Assembly: GCA_947425005.1 (NCBI GenBank)
Contig: CANDYP010000013.1
Location: 1-18,950 of the forward strand
Reading direction: 5' to 3'
Source of the DNA: Rickettsiales bacterium
Lineage (GTDB): Bacteria; Pseudomonadota; Alphaproteobacteria; Rickettsiales; UBA1997
Length of the DNA: 18,950 nucleotides
Shown: positions 7,016 through 14,483 of the stretch, one piece after another
Layout of the letters: each line of letters begins with the position of its first letter
Position numbering within the stretch: the first letter of the stretch is position 1
Translations under genes and position numbers: made by a program
Notes under the pieces: model-generated
Databases searched by the model: none
What the model saw: only the letters and a program-made list of their open reading frames with translations
Told to the model about the DNA's origin: nothing

Positions 7016-8482
7016 ATGTCCCAAGAGCAGTTTTTGTTGTTACTCATCGCCACACTTCCTCTGGCTAATTGCCTAATTTTGAAACTGTGTTCTGACTCCA
7101 AAAAGCTGGTAAATATTGTAAGTAAATTTTTGCCATTTTTATTTTTGGCGCAGCTCATCGGCCTCTTAAATAATCTGCATCACGACGAAGTTTATCTGGA
7201 AATATCAGAAGCTGTGCGCGGCGTCTCTCTAGGGTTTGCCATTAATGACATCACGCTGAAGTTCTTATTTTTACTCAATTTTATTTGGATTATTTTTGTC
7301 TTTTATTCGCATCGTTTTTTGCGTTTGGAAGACGGAGAAAATCCCAATGAATTCAAACTGTTTTTTGCTCTGACGATTGCTCTAATCAATCTGATCCTGA
7401 TCTCGCAAAACCTTCTCACGACTCTCTTCTTCTACAATTGTTTAGTCCTACTCTGCCATTTTTTTGCAGTGAAATTCCTGCACAAAAACGAAACCAAATT
7501 TTCTTACCTCTTCACTTTCCTGCTTTATTTGGAATCGATGTTTTTTTTCCTCGCCATCATTGCCACCTACAAATTCATCGGTCGCATTGATTTTGTTGCT
7601 GACGGAATTTTGCCGGAAAAGCTGAATCAAGCGAAGTACGTAACTTTATTAGTTCTCTATTTGAGCGGATTATTTCTCTCGGTGGCCTTGCCCTCTTACT
7701 TAATCCACCGTAACAACAACTTCGATCCCCTAATAGTTTACGCTTTATTTTTCTTGGCCTACGCCTTTAGCAGCCTCTACATTTTTGTTAAAATATTGGT
7801 TTTTATTTTTGGAATTAATGGCTTCGCCGCAATCATTTTGAAAATCGGCTTCTCTTATTTCGAATGGATCTTCCTGGCTAATTTACTGCTCTTGGGGGCT
7901 CTTCTGCTTTTAAGTAAAAATTTAAAATCCTCGTTTTTTTATCTTTTTTTCCACCAATTTATTTTCACTTTATTCGCAATTTTCACCTTCGCTCTTTACG
8001 ACGGAGCCAGAGTTTACCTAGCTCTATTCTCTTTTATCCTCTCAATGACTTTGGTTTTTCTCTGCCTCTCCAACATTATTTTATACGTGGAGAAGTCGCA
8101 GGACAAAAGCCTCAAGGGCATATTCTTCGATTTGAAAATCACCACCTTTCTGCTAATTTTTGCGATTCTAAATTTAATCGGAATTGCCCCTGGCATCGGC
8201 GCGCTGGAAAAATTTTATCTGCTCAAAATTCTCGTTACGAAAAAATTATTTTTGGCCAGCGCAATTTTTGCCGTCAATTGCGTCACCTTGATTTTACTGG
8301 CCTGCCGCTTGTTTTATTTATTTTTTTCCCAAAGTGACGACAAAAAATCCGAACAAAATGTTTTGTGGGCCAAAAATATTGATTTCGATTCCAGCCTGAT
8401 TTTAACTGCCTTGGTCACTGCTATCGCGATACTTTTGTCGCTAATATTTTTCCCACTACTAACCAATTTTTTTAGCATATGA
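7016..8482 (+). CDS. Second NuoM/MrpD-like membrane protein with lost proton-path residues
   Basis: A 488-residue polytopic protein, similar in size and hydropathy to the gene before it and probably a divergent paralogue. Aligning landmark segments by eye, the TM5 Glu becomes Asn141 (TTLFFYNCLVLLCHFF) and the TM7 Lys becomes a hydrophobic residue (LFLSVALPSYL, about V223). The TM8 Lys falls in FSSLYIFVKI (about 251-257), which has no Lys at that place. Such changes suggest a structural or regulatory partner of the upstream subunit rather than a proton pump. It starts 6 bases after the previous stop, and its stop overlaps the proA start (ATGA at 8479-8482), so the three genes should be translationally coupled. 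The family assignment rests on context and on the TM pattern rather than on strong motifs. Confidence 0.7.
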   Translation: MSQEQFLLLLIATLPLANCLILKLCSDSKKLVNIVSKFLPFLFLAQLIGLLNNLHHDEVYLEISEAVRGVSLGFAINDITLKFLFLLNFIWIIFVFYSHRFLRLEDGENPNEFKLFFALTIALINLILISQNLLTTLFFYNCLVLLCHFFAVKFLHKNETKFSYLFTFLLYLESMFFFLAIIATYKFIGRIDFVADGILPEKLNQAKYVTLLVLYLSGLFLSVALPSYLIHRNNNFDPLIVYALFFLAYAFSSLYIFVKILVFIFGINGFAAIILKIGFSYFEWIFLANLLLLGALLLLSKNLKSSFFYLFFHQFIFTLFAIFTFALYDGARVYLALFSFILSMTLVFLCLSNIILYVEKSQDKSLKGIFFDLKITTFLLIFAILNLIGIAPGIGALEKFYLLKILVTKKLFLASAIFAVNCVTLILLACRLFYLFFSQSDDKKSEQNVLWAKNIDFDSSLILTALVTAIAILLSLIFFPLLTNFFSI

Positions 8483-9738
8483 GCGAAGTCAAAGCGAGAG
8501 TTGAAAAAATGTGTGCTGATGCCAAGAAGGCGAGCTTAGACATTGCTATTCTTGATTCGGCGATGAAGGACCAAGTCCTTTCGGAAGTAGTAAAGCTGAT
8601 TAAAAAAAACGCTGAAAAAATTATTAAAGCCAACCAAAGAGACCTCAAATCCGCCAAAGAAAATGGTTTAGATGCGGCGCGTATTGACCGCCTAACGCTA
8701 GACGAAAAAAGAGTCGCTGCCCTTGCTGCCTCCGTAAAAGAAATCACAAAATTGCCCGATCCTGTCGGAAAAATCCTCTACGACACCAAAAGAGAAAATG
8801 GCCTGCACATCAGAAGAATCAGCACTCCAATCGGGGTGCTTTTGGCAATTTTTGAGTCGCGTCCCAATGTCACTTCCGACATTGCGGCCCTGTCTTTGAA
8901 GTCGGGCAATGCCGTAATTTTACGCTCGGGCTCTGACTGCATTCACTCTGCAAAAATTATTGCCGACATTTATCGCGAAGCTTTGGACCGCTTTTTGATC
9001 GACAAAGATGCGGTAGTTTTTGTTGCTCACTCTGAGCGAGAATACGTCGCCGAGCTGCTCAAAATGGACCAGCACATCGATGTTGTAATCCCCAGAGGCG
9101 GCAAATCTCTGATTAAAGCCGTCACAGATCACACCAAAATTCCGGTCTTCCGTCACCTTGACGGCAACTGTCACACCTACATTCACGAGAAAGCTGATTT
9201 CGAAAAAGCCCGCCGCATTTTGTTAAACGCCAAGATGAGAAGGGTAGGGATCTGCGGCGCCACTGAATCGCTGTTAATCGACAAAAAAATCGCCAAAAAA
9301 ATTCTGCCTTTGATTGTGGATGATTTGCGTGACGCTGAATGCGAAATGCGTGGCGACGCTTCCTGTCTAGAAATCGACGACAGAATCAAATTGGCGACAG
9401 AGAAAGATTTTTACACCGAATATCTCGACAAAATCATTTCGATCAAAATCGTCAAAGACATCGACGACGCCATCAAGCACATCGGCATCTACGGTTCTTC
9501 GCACACTGAAAGCATCATTACCGAAGACAAAAAAATGGCGGAGAAGTTTTTGCTCAGAGTCAATTCCGCAATCGTAATGCACAACGCCTCAACACAATTT
9601 GCCGACGGCGGCGAGTTCGGATTAGGCGCCGAAGTCGGAATCGCGACAGGAAAGATGCACGCCCGAGGACCAGTGGGGCTAGAGCAGCTAGTCACTTACA
9701 AATACACCGTTGAAGCTGATTGCGGGTTGAGGGGTTAA
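8479..9738 (+). CDS. proA: Glutamate-5-semialdehyde dehydrogenase (gamma-glutamyl phosphate reductase)
   Basis: Second step of proline synthesis: NADPH-dependent reduction of gamma-glutamyl phosphate to glutamate semialdehyde, in the cytosol. At 419 residues it has the normal length. Recognisable blocks are STPIGVLLAIFESRPNVT (115-132), the nucleotide-binding SLKSGNAVILRSGSD (139-153), IDVVIPRGGKSLI (200-212), the catalytic Cys259 in RRVGICGATESLLI, and STQFADGGEFGLGAEVGIATGKMHARGP near the C-terminus. The start overlaps the previous stop by four bases. proB is not adjacent. The last codons and stop lie in a stretch (about 9725-9756) that resembles the G-rich repeat found near rarA, so the extreme C-terminus may have been altered by repeat insertion. 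Proline synthesis is often lost in intracellular Rickettsiales, so retention is informative. Confidence 0.96.
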   Translation: MSEVKARVEKMCADAKKASLDIAILDSAMKDQVLSEVVKLIKKNAEKIIKANQRDLKSAKENGLDAARIDRLTLDEKRVAALAASVKEITKLPDPVGKILYDTKRENGLHIRRISTPIGVLLAIFESRPNVTSDIAALSLKSGNAVILRSGSDCIHSAKIIADIYREALDRFLIDKDAVVFVAHSEREYVAELLKMDQHIDVVIPRGGKSLIKAVTDHTKIPVFRHLDGNCHTYIHEKADFEKARRILLNAKMRRVGICGATESLLIDKKIAKKILPLIVDDLRDAECEMRGDASCLEIDDRIKLATEKDFYTEYLDKIISIKIVKDIDDAIKHIGIYGSSHTESIITEDKKMAEKFLLRVNSAIVMHNASTQFADGGEFGLGAEVGIATGKMHARGPVGLEQLVTYKYTVEADCGLRG

Positions 9739-9788
9739 GGGGTTTCTCGTCACGAGCTCATTTCAACAAAAACCTCATTTCAACAAAA
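9735..9788. repeat. Repeat fragment and 17-base direct repeat before clpB
   Basis: The sequence ggttaaggggtttctcgtca around 9733-9752 resembles one edge of the G-rich repeat at 14600-14623. The palindrome ctcgtcacgag (9746-9756) occurs in reverse complement inside the rarA insertion (15085-15095). Directly after it ctcatttcaacaaaa is present twice (9757-9771 and 9774-9788) with a 17-base period. This looks like decayed or partial repeat debris occupying most of the 66-base proA-clpB gap. No terminator with a T-run is visible, so readthrough into clpB is possible. Confidence 0.45.
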
Positions 9789-9804
9789 CTAATTTATCTC
9801 CGCC

Positions 9805-12417
9805 ATGAACATCGAACGCTACACCGGCAAGGCTCGCCAAACCATCCAAAACGCCCAAACTTTTGCTCTGGCCTCCGGTCACCAAAAATTCCTTCCCGAA
9901 CATCTCCTTTACTCCCTCCTCGAAGATTCCGACCATCTCACAGAAAAATTAATCACTAATTGCAGCGCCAACATTGATCTCGTTAAAGCCGAGAACAAAG
10001 CCTCTCTGGCAAAAATTCCGGTAGTTGAAGGGTCGGGAGTCAGCGGAATTACCGCCTCGCAAGAAATAGCGCGGGTTCTGCTTCTGGCCGAAAGACTGTC
10101 CGATCACAACAGCGACCAATTCGTCACGTTAGAGCGCTTGCTCCAAGCTCTTCTCGAAGATGAAAAAAACGAAGCTTCCAAAACTTTAAGACTTGCCGGA
10201 CTTGCCGTGCCAACGCTTCAAGCTGCAATTAATAAAATTCGCGGCGGTCGCAAAGCTGATTCCTCGGACACTGAAAGCACCTACCAGGCTTTGGAAAAAT
10301 ATTCTCAAGACTTAACCAAAAAAGCTCGCGAAGGAAAGATTGACCCGGTAATTGGCCGCGACGATGAAATCCGCCGCGCCATGCAAGTGCTCTCGCGCCG
10401 TACCAAAAACAATCCGGTTCTAATTGGCGAACCGGGCGTCGGCAAAACTGCAATCGTTGAAGGTCTGGCCCAAAGAATAATTAACGGCGACGTGCCGGAT
10501 AGTTTGAAAGGCAAAAGGCTGATGTCTCTTGACATGGGCTCGTTAATTGCTGGCGCAAAATTTCGTGGCGAATTCGAAGAGCGCTTGAAAGCAGTACTTA
10601 ATGAGGTCGAAAATAATTACGACATCGTGCTCTTCATTGACGAGTTGCACCTTCTGGTTGGCGCCGGAAAAACCGAAGGCGCAATGGACGCTTCCAACTT
10701 ACTAAAACCGGCCTTGGCCCGCGGCACACTTCATTGCATCGGCGCCACTACTCTCGACGAATACCGCCAATATATTGAAAAAGATGCAGCTTTGGCGCGG
10801 CGCTTTCAGGCAATTTTTACCGAAGAGCCCAGCGTTGAAGACACCATCTCAATCTTGCGCGGCATCAAAGAAAAATACGAAGTTCATCACGGTGTAAAAA
10901 TAAAAGACTCGGCTCTGATCGCTGCAGTAACAATGTCGCAGCGCTACATTTCTGACCGCTTCCTTCCCGACAAAGCCATCGATTTAATCGACGAAGCGGC
11001 CAGTGCTTTGAAGATTGAAGTCGAAAGCAAGCCGCTGGAATTAGACGAAATGGATCGCAAAATTATCCAGTTAAAAATTGAAGCCGAAGCCTTGAAGAAG
11101 GAAGATGACAAAGCTTCGAAAGAGCGTTTGGAGCGCGTGAATAAAGATCTGAGCGAGATCGAAAAAAAATCGGCCGACCTCACTGCTTTGTGGCAAGCTG
11201 AAAAAAACAAGCTCGGCAAAATTAATGAAGTTAAGGGCAAAATCGAACAAGCACGCTACGAATTAGAGGTGGCGCAACGCGAAGGAAACCTCGCCAAGGC
11301 CGGTGAAATCAGCTACGGCACTATTCCAACTTTACAAAAAGAGTTGGCGGCATTTGAAGGAATGGTGACGCAAAAAATGATGCGCGAGGCGGTCACTGAA
11401 GATGACATTGCTGCGATCATTGCCAAATCTACCGGCATTCCGGTTGACCGCATTTTGTCCGGCGAAAAAGAAAAGTTGTTAAAAATGGAAGACTTTTTGC
11501 GGGCACGTGTGGTCGGTCAAGACAAGGCTTTGGAAGCGGTGAGCAATGCCATCAGAAGATCTCGGGCCGGCTTGCAAGATGCCAATCGCCCCATTGGTTC
11601 GTTCTTATTTTTAGGCCCAACCGGAGTTGGAAAAACTCAACTTTGTAAAGTTTTGGCTGAATTTATTTTCAACGACGAATCCTCAATGCTGCGCATCGAC
11701 ATGAGTGAGTTCATGGAAAAACATGCGGTTGCGCGCTTGATTGGCGCTCCTCCGGGATATGTTGGATTCGAACAAGGCGGCATTTTAACCGAAGCTGTGC
11801 GTCGTCGTCCCTACCAGGTGATTTTGTTTGACGAGATTGAAAAAGCTCACCCCGACGTTTTTAATATTTTGCTGCAAGTTTTGGATGACGGCCGCCTCAG
11901 CGACAATCAGGGCCACATCGTGAACTTCACCAATGCCGTGATTATTTTGACTTCGAATTTAGGTTCAGAGCTTCTTAATAATTCAGCTGAAGAAGAGGAG
12001 TCGGAGGATCAAGCTGTGATTGACGCCAAGAAATCCCCAAGAACCCATGCTAGGTTTGACAATCTAATGGAAATAGTTCGGCAACATTTTCGTCCGGAGT
12101 TTTTGAATCGTTTGGATGAGATAATTCTCTTCAACAAGCTGAGTCGCAAAAACATGGAAAACATTGCCGACCTGCAATTTACAAGGCTCGCCAGAAGATT
12201 GGAGATTCGAAATATTAAACTTGATCTGGATGAATCTGCTAAAAATTATTTAGCTCAGAAAGGCTACGACCCGGTTTACGGCGCCCGCCCGTTGAAGCGT
12301 TTAATTCAGCGCGAGATCGAAAATATTTTAGCCGAGAAAATTTTGCGCGGAGAGATCTTGGACGGCAGCACCGTAAGTGTGGTGGAGAAAGGCGGGAAGA
12401 TCGAGTTTGTGATTTAA
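9805..12417 (+). CDS. clpB: ATP-dependent disaggregase ClpB
   Basis: Hexameric AAA+ disaggregase that works with DnaK to rescue aggregated proteins in the cytosol. At 870 residues it is close to E. coli ClpB (857). Domains in order: N domain (1-148), NBD1 with Walker A GEPGVGKT (208-215), Walker B LFIDELH (276-282) and pore loop AKFRGEFEER (251-260). A coiled-coil middle domain (about 405-525) distinguishes ClpB from ClpA, and lack of the UVR motif separates it from ClpC. NBD2 has Walker A GPTGVGKT (604-611), pore loop PPGYVGFEQGG and VILFDEIEKAHPDVFN. A small insertion of acidic residues (NSAEEEESEDQA) follows TSNLGSELL. NBD1 pore loop has Phe where many ClpB have Tyr, a conservative change. 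The ATG follows repeat debris without a Shine-Dalgarno site. No heat-shock promoter is obvious to me. Confidence 0.97.
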   Translation: MNIERYTGKARQTIQNAQTFALASGHQKFLPEHLLYSLLEDSDHLTEKLITNCSANIDLVKAENKASLAKIPVVEGSGVSGITASQEIARVLLLAERLSDHNSDQFVTLERLLQALLEDEKNEASKTLRLAGLAVPTLQAAINKIRGGRKADSSDTESTYQALEKYSQDLTKKAREGKIDPVIGRDDEIRRAMQVLSRRTKNNPVLIGEPGVGKTAIVEGLAQRIINGDVPDSLKGKRLMSLDMGSLIAGAKFRGEFEERLKAVLNEVENNYDIVLFIDELHLLVGAGKTEGAMDASNLLKPALARGTLHCIGATTLDEYRQYIEKDAALARRFQAIFTEEPSVEDTISILRGIKEKYEVHHGVKIKDSALIAAVTMSQRYISDRFLPDKAIDLIDEAASALKIEVESKPLELDEMDRKIIQLKIEAEALKKEDDKASKERLERVNKDLSEIEKKSADLTALWQAEKNKLGKINEVKGKIEQARYELEVAQREGNLAKAGEISYGTIPTLQKELAAFEGMVTQKMMREAVTEDDIAAIIAKSTGIPVDRILSGEKEKLLKMEDFLRARVVGQDKALEAVSNAIRRSRAGLQDANRPIGSFLFLGPTGVGKTQLCKVLAEFIFNDESSMLRIDMSEFMEKHAVARLIGAPPGYVGFEQGGILTEAVRRRPYQVILFDEIEKAHPDVFNILLQVLDDGRLSDNQGHIVNFTNAVIILTSNLGSELLNNSAEEEESEDQAVIDAKKSPRTHARFDNLMEIVRQHFRPEFLNRLDEIILFNKLSRKNMENIADLQFTRLARRLEIRNIKLDLDESAKNYLAQKGYDPVYGARPLKRLIQREIENILAEKILRGEILDGSTVSVVEKGGKIEFVI

Positions 12418-12425
12418 AGCTCTAA

Positions 12426-12491
12426 GCCTCCTTTGCAAAAGGCTCCGAGCGTTGAAGAAACGTGCTCAACGCACGTTTCTAGCGAGGAGGC
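12426..12491. terminator. Nested stem-loop after clpB
   Basis: Inner perfect arms agaaacgtgc (12456-12465) and gcacgtttct (12471-12480) flank a 5-base loop. Outer arms gcctcc (12426-12431) and ggaggc (12486-12491) extend the structure. It lies 9 bases past the clpB stop and before the leftward toxin gene, so it is well placed as a bidirectional stop signal. It lacks a T-run and is followed by a GC-rich stretch (12490-12560) unlike its surroundings, so a dispersed palindromic element is also possible. Confidence 0.45.
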
Positions 12492-12562
12492 GCGCAGCGC
12501 CGGAGGATTTCTCGCCCAGAGCACGGTCCCACCTACGTGAAGCCGGCCGCGGTTACCCCTTC

Positions 12563-12952
12563 TTAAAAAATAACCGGCACCGGATATTTTGTGAATTTTT
12601 TGTCCGGCGAAATTATCGCCATTTGGTTATTTACGGCCTGGCTGATGAGTAGGCGGTCGAAGGGGTCGGAGTGGACTTTAGGGAGGGAAAAGAGGCCTTG
12701 GATATCTTCAGATTGCAGGTTTAGAAGATCTATTTCGCTCTCAGTTCTGAAGTCTTTGAAGTAGTGAATGATTGGATCGGAGATGCCGGGAATTTTGTGT
12801 TTGATTTGCTTCACCGACATTTCTATTTGCGAAATAATGCTGAGATAAATCTCGTTATTTTTGTCTTCAAAAATTTCTTTTGCGGTATTGGATAATTTTT
12901 TGTCGTTGGTGATAATCCAGATGTAGGTGCAGGTGTCGAGTAGGTATTTCAT
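12563..12952 (-). CDS. vapC: PIN-domain toxin of a type II toxin-antitoxin pair (VapC-like)
   Basis: A 129-residue PIN-domain ribonuclease, the usual size for the family. The acidic metal-binding residues are visible: Asp6 in YLLDTCTY, Glu44 in SQIEMSVKQ, Asp96/Asp99 in HSDPFDRLLISQA, and Asp117 in SPDKKF. The DPFDRLL motif is typical of the subgroup paired with Phd/YefM-type antitoxins. Such toxins usually cleave RNA, often tRNA or rRNA, when the antitoxin is degraded. The gene lies 23 bases downstream of the antitoxin on the same strand, which fits an antitoxin-first operon. No residue needed for activity appears to be missing. Its target cannot be told from sequence. Confidence 0.9.
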   Translation of the reverse strand: MKYLLDTCTYIWIITNDKKLSNTAKEIFEDKNNEIYLSIISQIEMSVKQIKHKIPGISDPIIHYFKDFRTESEIDLLNLQSEDIQGLFSLPKVHSDPFDRLLISQAVNNQMAIISPDKKFTKYPVPVIF

Positions 12953-12975
12953 TGGTCTGATGGGTTTTTGTGTGA

Positions 12976-13254
12976 TTATTTTTTACGCTTTTTTGCAGCG
13001 GTTTTTGGGAAAATATTGTCGGTGTAAAAGGAGTCAATAATGTCTTGCGAAGTTTCATTAAAATCGTCTGGAAGAACAATTTTATCTTTACAAACCCCTA
13101 GCTTTCTTTTGCTTTTTTGAACAGGTGCAACCGACTTTAACTCCGCCACCGGAACGTTGTGGTTGCAGATGACAATGGTCTCCCCCTTCTTGATTGCCAG
13201 ATTGATGTAGTAAGAAAAGTTGGTTTTGATTTCGCTAATATTTGCTGAAAGCAT
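12976..13254 (-). CDS. Phd/YefM-family antitoxin
   Basis: A 92-residue protein starting at ATG 13252-13254. The frame stays open upstream to 13464, but that extension only translates the 12-base tandem repeats (a run of K/E-T-R-F/I units) and is unlikely to be protein, so I chose the internal ATG. The N-terminus (MLSANISEIKTNFSYYINLA, then KGETIVICNHNVPVAELK) is the typical Phd/YefM DNA-binding domain: a helix with N/L-x-Y, then the strand 'G-E-x-I-V-I-x-x-x-x-x-P-V-A-x-L'. The Lys/Asp-rich tail (50-92) would wrap around the toxin. Such antitoxins repress their own operon, and the repeats and palindrome just upstream (13285-13409) are candidate binding sites. Confidence 0.85.
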   Translation of the reverse strand: MLSANISEIKTNFSYYINLAIKKGETIVICNHNVPVAELKSVAPVQKSKRKLGVCKDKIVLPDDFNETSQDIIDSFYTDNIFPKTAAKKRKK

Positions 13255-13284
13255 TGTTCTAAAAATTAAGGTTAAGACTAACAA

Positions 13285-13380
13285 TCTGACCTTAATTCTG
13301 GTCTTGAAAATAGTCAAGAATCTGGTCTCAATTCTGGTCTTGAATCTAGTCTTGAATCTAGTCTCGAATCTGGTCTTGAA
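13285..13380. repeat. Array of about eight 12-base tandem repeats
   Basis: Units of the type tctggtcttgaa repeat in constant 12-base phase from 13285 to 13380. The best copies are at 13297-13308, 13333-13344 and 13369-13380, with one- or two-base variants at 13321, 13345 and 13357 and degenerate ones at 13285 and 13309. The array lies between the divergent starts of the antitoxin and the DUF1016-N/nuclease gene. Because 12 is a multiple of 3, all frames stay open, which explains several spurious ORFs here. It may be an iterated operator for the antitoxin, or simple slippage expansion. Confidence 0.85.
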
Positions 13381-13409
13381 AAAGACCAAAATTGCACGAC
13401 GTCGTGCAA
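13371..13409. promoter_or_regulatory. Hairpin and perfect 18-base palindrome before the nuclease gene
   Basis: The last tandem repeat runs into an inverted repeat, tggtctt (13371-13377) and aagacca (13382-13388). Three bases later comes the perfect loop-less 18-base palindrome ttgcacgacgtcgtgcaa (13392-13409). A loop-less dyad suits a dimeric DNA-binding protein better than an RNA hairpin. It is 50 bases upstream of the nuclease GTG start and about 140 upstream of the antitoxin start, so it could control either. The regulator is unknown. Confidence 0.5.
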
Positions 13410-13458
13410 AATTCAAAAAAACTGCCTTCAATTCAATCAAACAAAGAGCGGAGAGCCT

Positions 13459-14469
13459 GTGCAAATTGTGCTGAAAAATTACTCAAAACTGCTTTTGCAA
13501 GTTCAAAAAGCAGTGACGGAAACCGAGCAAAACATTGTTCAAACTGTGAATCGCGAGAAAGTCGTAATGGCTTGGAAAGTGGGCCAAATAATTGACGAAC
13601 ATTTGCTGCAAAATGACGGCAGCGCCTACGGAAAAAAATTGCTCGAACAGTTGGCAACCGACACCGCAATCAAGGAGCGCGCGCTCTACCAAATGCGTCG
13701 CTTTTACAAAACCTACGAAACTTTGCCGGTGAGCGAAAATGATTTGAGCTGGAGTCACTACAGGGCGTTGATTTCAGTGCAAGATCAAGAGCGCAGAAAA
13801 ATTCTGGAAGACCTGACGGTAAAAAATAATTTGAACGGAGACGGCCTGCAGCACGAGATTGCAGCTGAAAAAATCGCGGCCAAAAAAGCGGCGAGAAAAA
13901 TTCGTACGAGCGCAAAAAATTTTCAATTTTCCGTGACGCGCGGCAGGCTTTTCACCTACAAATTAGTGACTTTGCCGGATTCCAAAAAGAGATTCGTGGA
14001 TTGTGGTTTCAACATTTTTACGGAAGTGACAACGGGCTTGAAAGGCGAGGGCGCGGTGGAATCGGCGAAGGTTGGCGACAAAATTTCGCTGAAAAAATCC
14101 GCGGTCGATTCCAGGCAAATGCACACTTACAAAGCCTACCTGGAGCGCGTGGTTGACGGGGACACGATTCACGTGGTTCTTGATTTGGGCTTCAAAATTC
14201 AGCACCGCGAAATTCTGCGTTTGACGAAAATTAACGCGCCGGAAATCGCAACGCCGGCGGGGAAAAAAGCGTCGGACACGCTGAAGAAAATTTTAAAAGA
14301 CGTGCAGGTTTTGGTGGTGAAGACGAACAAGACTGACATTTACGGGCGTTACCTTGCGGACGTGTTTTTTGACGAGAAGAAGAAAGAGACGGATTTAAAA
14401 AAGCTGGCAGACGGCGGGACTTACTTGAGTCAGCTGCTGTTGGATCGGGGGGTGGTGGAGGTTTTTTAG
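13459..14469 (+). CDS. DUF1016 N-terminal domain fused to a staphylococcal-nuclease (thermonuclease) domain
   Basis: A 336-residue cytosolic protein in three parts. Residues about 20-120 match the DUF1016/YhcG N-terminal domain (AWKVGQIIDEHLL, GSAYGKKLLEQLATD, LYQMRRFYKTY, LSWSHYRALISV). Residues about 155-215 form a beta-rich linker domain I do not recognise. Residues 222-336 are an SNase domain with Asp235 in VVDGDTI, Arg254 in LRLTKI, Glu262 in NAPEI and Arg297 in YGRYLADVF, matching Asp21, Arg35, Glu43 and Arg87 of the classical enzyme. The Asp40 position is Asn259, a moderate change at a calcium-ligand site. DUF1016 proteins normally carry a PD-(D/E)XK nuclease instead. The start is GTG 13459, chosen because ggag at 13450-13453 is the one clear Shine-Dalgarno site seen in the window. 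It is divergent from the toxin-antitoxin pair. A role in defence or in mobile DNA is inference. Confidence 0.85.
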   Translation: MQIVLKNYSKLLLQVQKAVTETEQNIVQTVNREKVVMAWKVGQIIDEHLLQNDGSAYGKKLLEQLATDTAIKERALYQMRRFYKTYETLPVSENDLSWSHYRALISVQDQERRKILEDLTVKNNLNGDGLQHEIAAEKIAAKKAARKIRTSAKNFQFSVTRGRLFTYKLVTLPDSKKRFVDCGFNIFTEVTTGLKGEGAVESAKVGDKISLKKSAVDSRQMHTYKAYLERVVDGDTIHVVLDLGFKIQHREILRLTKINAPEIATPAGKKASDTLKKILKDVQVLVVKTNKTDIYGRYLADVFFDEKKKETDLKKLADGGTYLSQLLLDRGVVEVF

Positions 14470-14483
14470 ACTTGAGTGTAACT

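Noticed and set aside
5498..8482. Part of a normal complex I (nuo) operon
   Set aside because: No other nuo gene flanks the pair, the second protein lacks the family's key charged residues, and both are followed by proA.
9720..9959. Rightward ORF across the proA-clpB junction
   Set aside because: It overlaps clpB out of frame and consists of repeat debris plus shadow sequence.
12452..12652. Small rightward ORF after clpB
   Set aside because: It runs through the stem-loop and into the antisense of the PIN toxin. Its composition is Arg-rich and it has no similarity or start signal.
13285..13380. CRISPR array
   Set aside because: Units are 12 bases with no spacers, and no cas gene is present.
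13255..13464. 70-residue N-terminal extension of the antitoxin
   Set aside because: It only translates the 12-base tandem repeats and the palindrome. The Phd-type domain begins exactly at the internal ATG (13252-13254).
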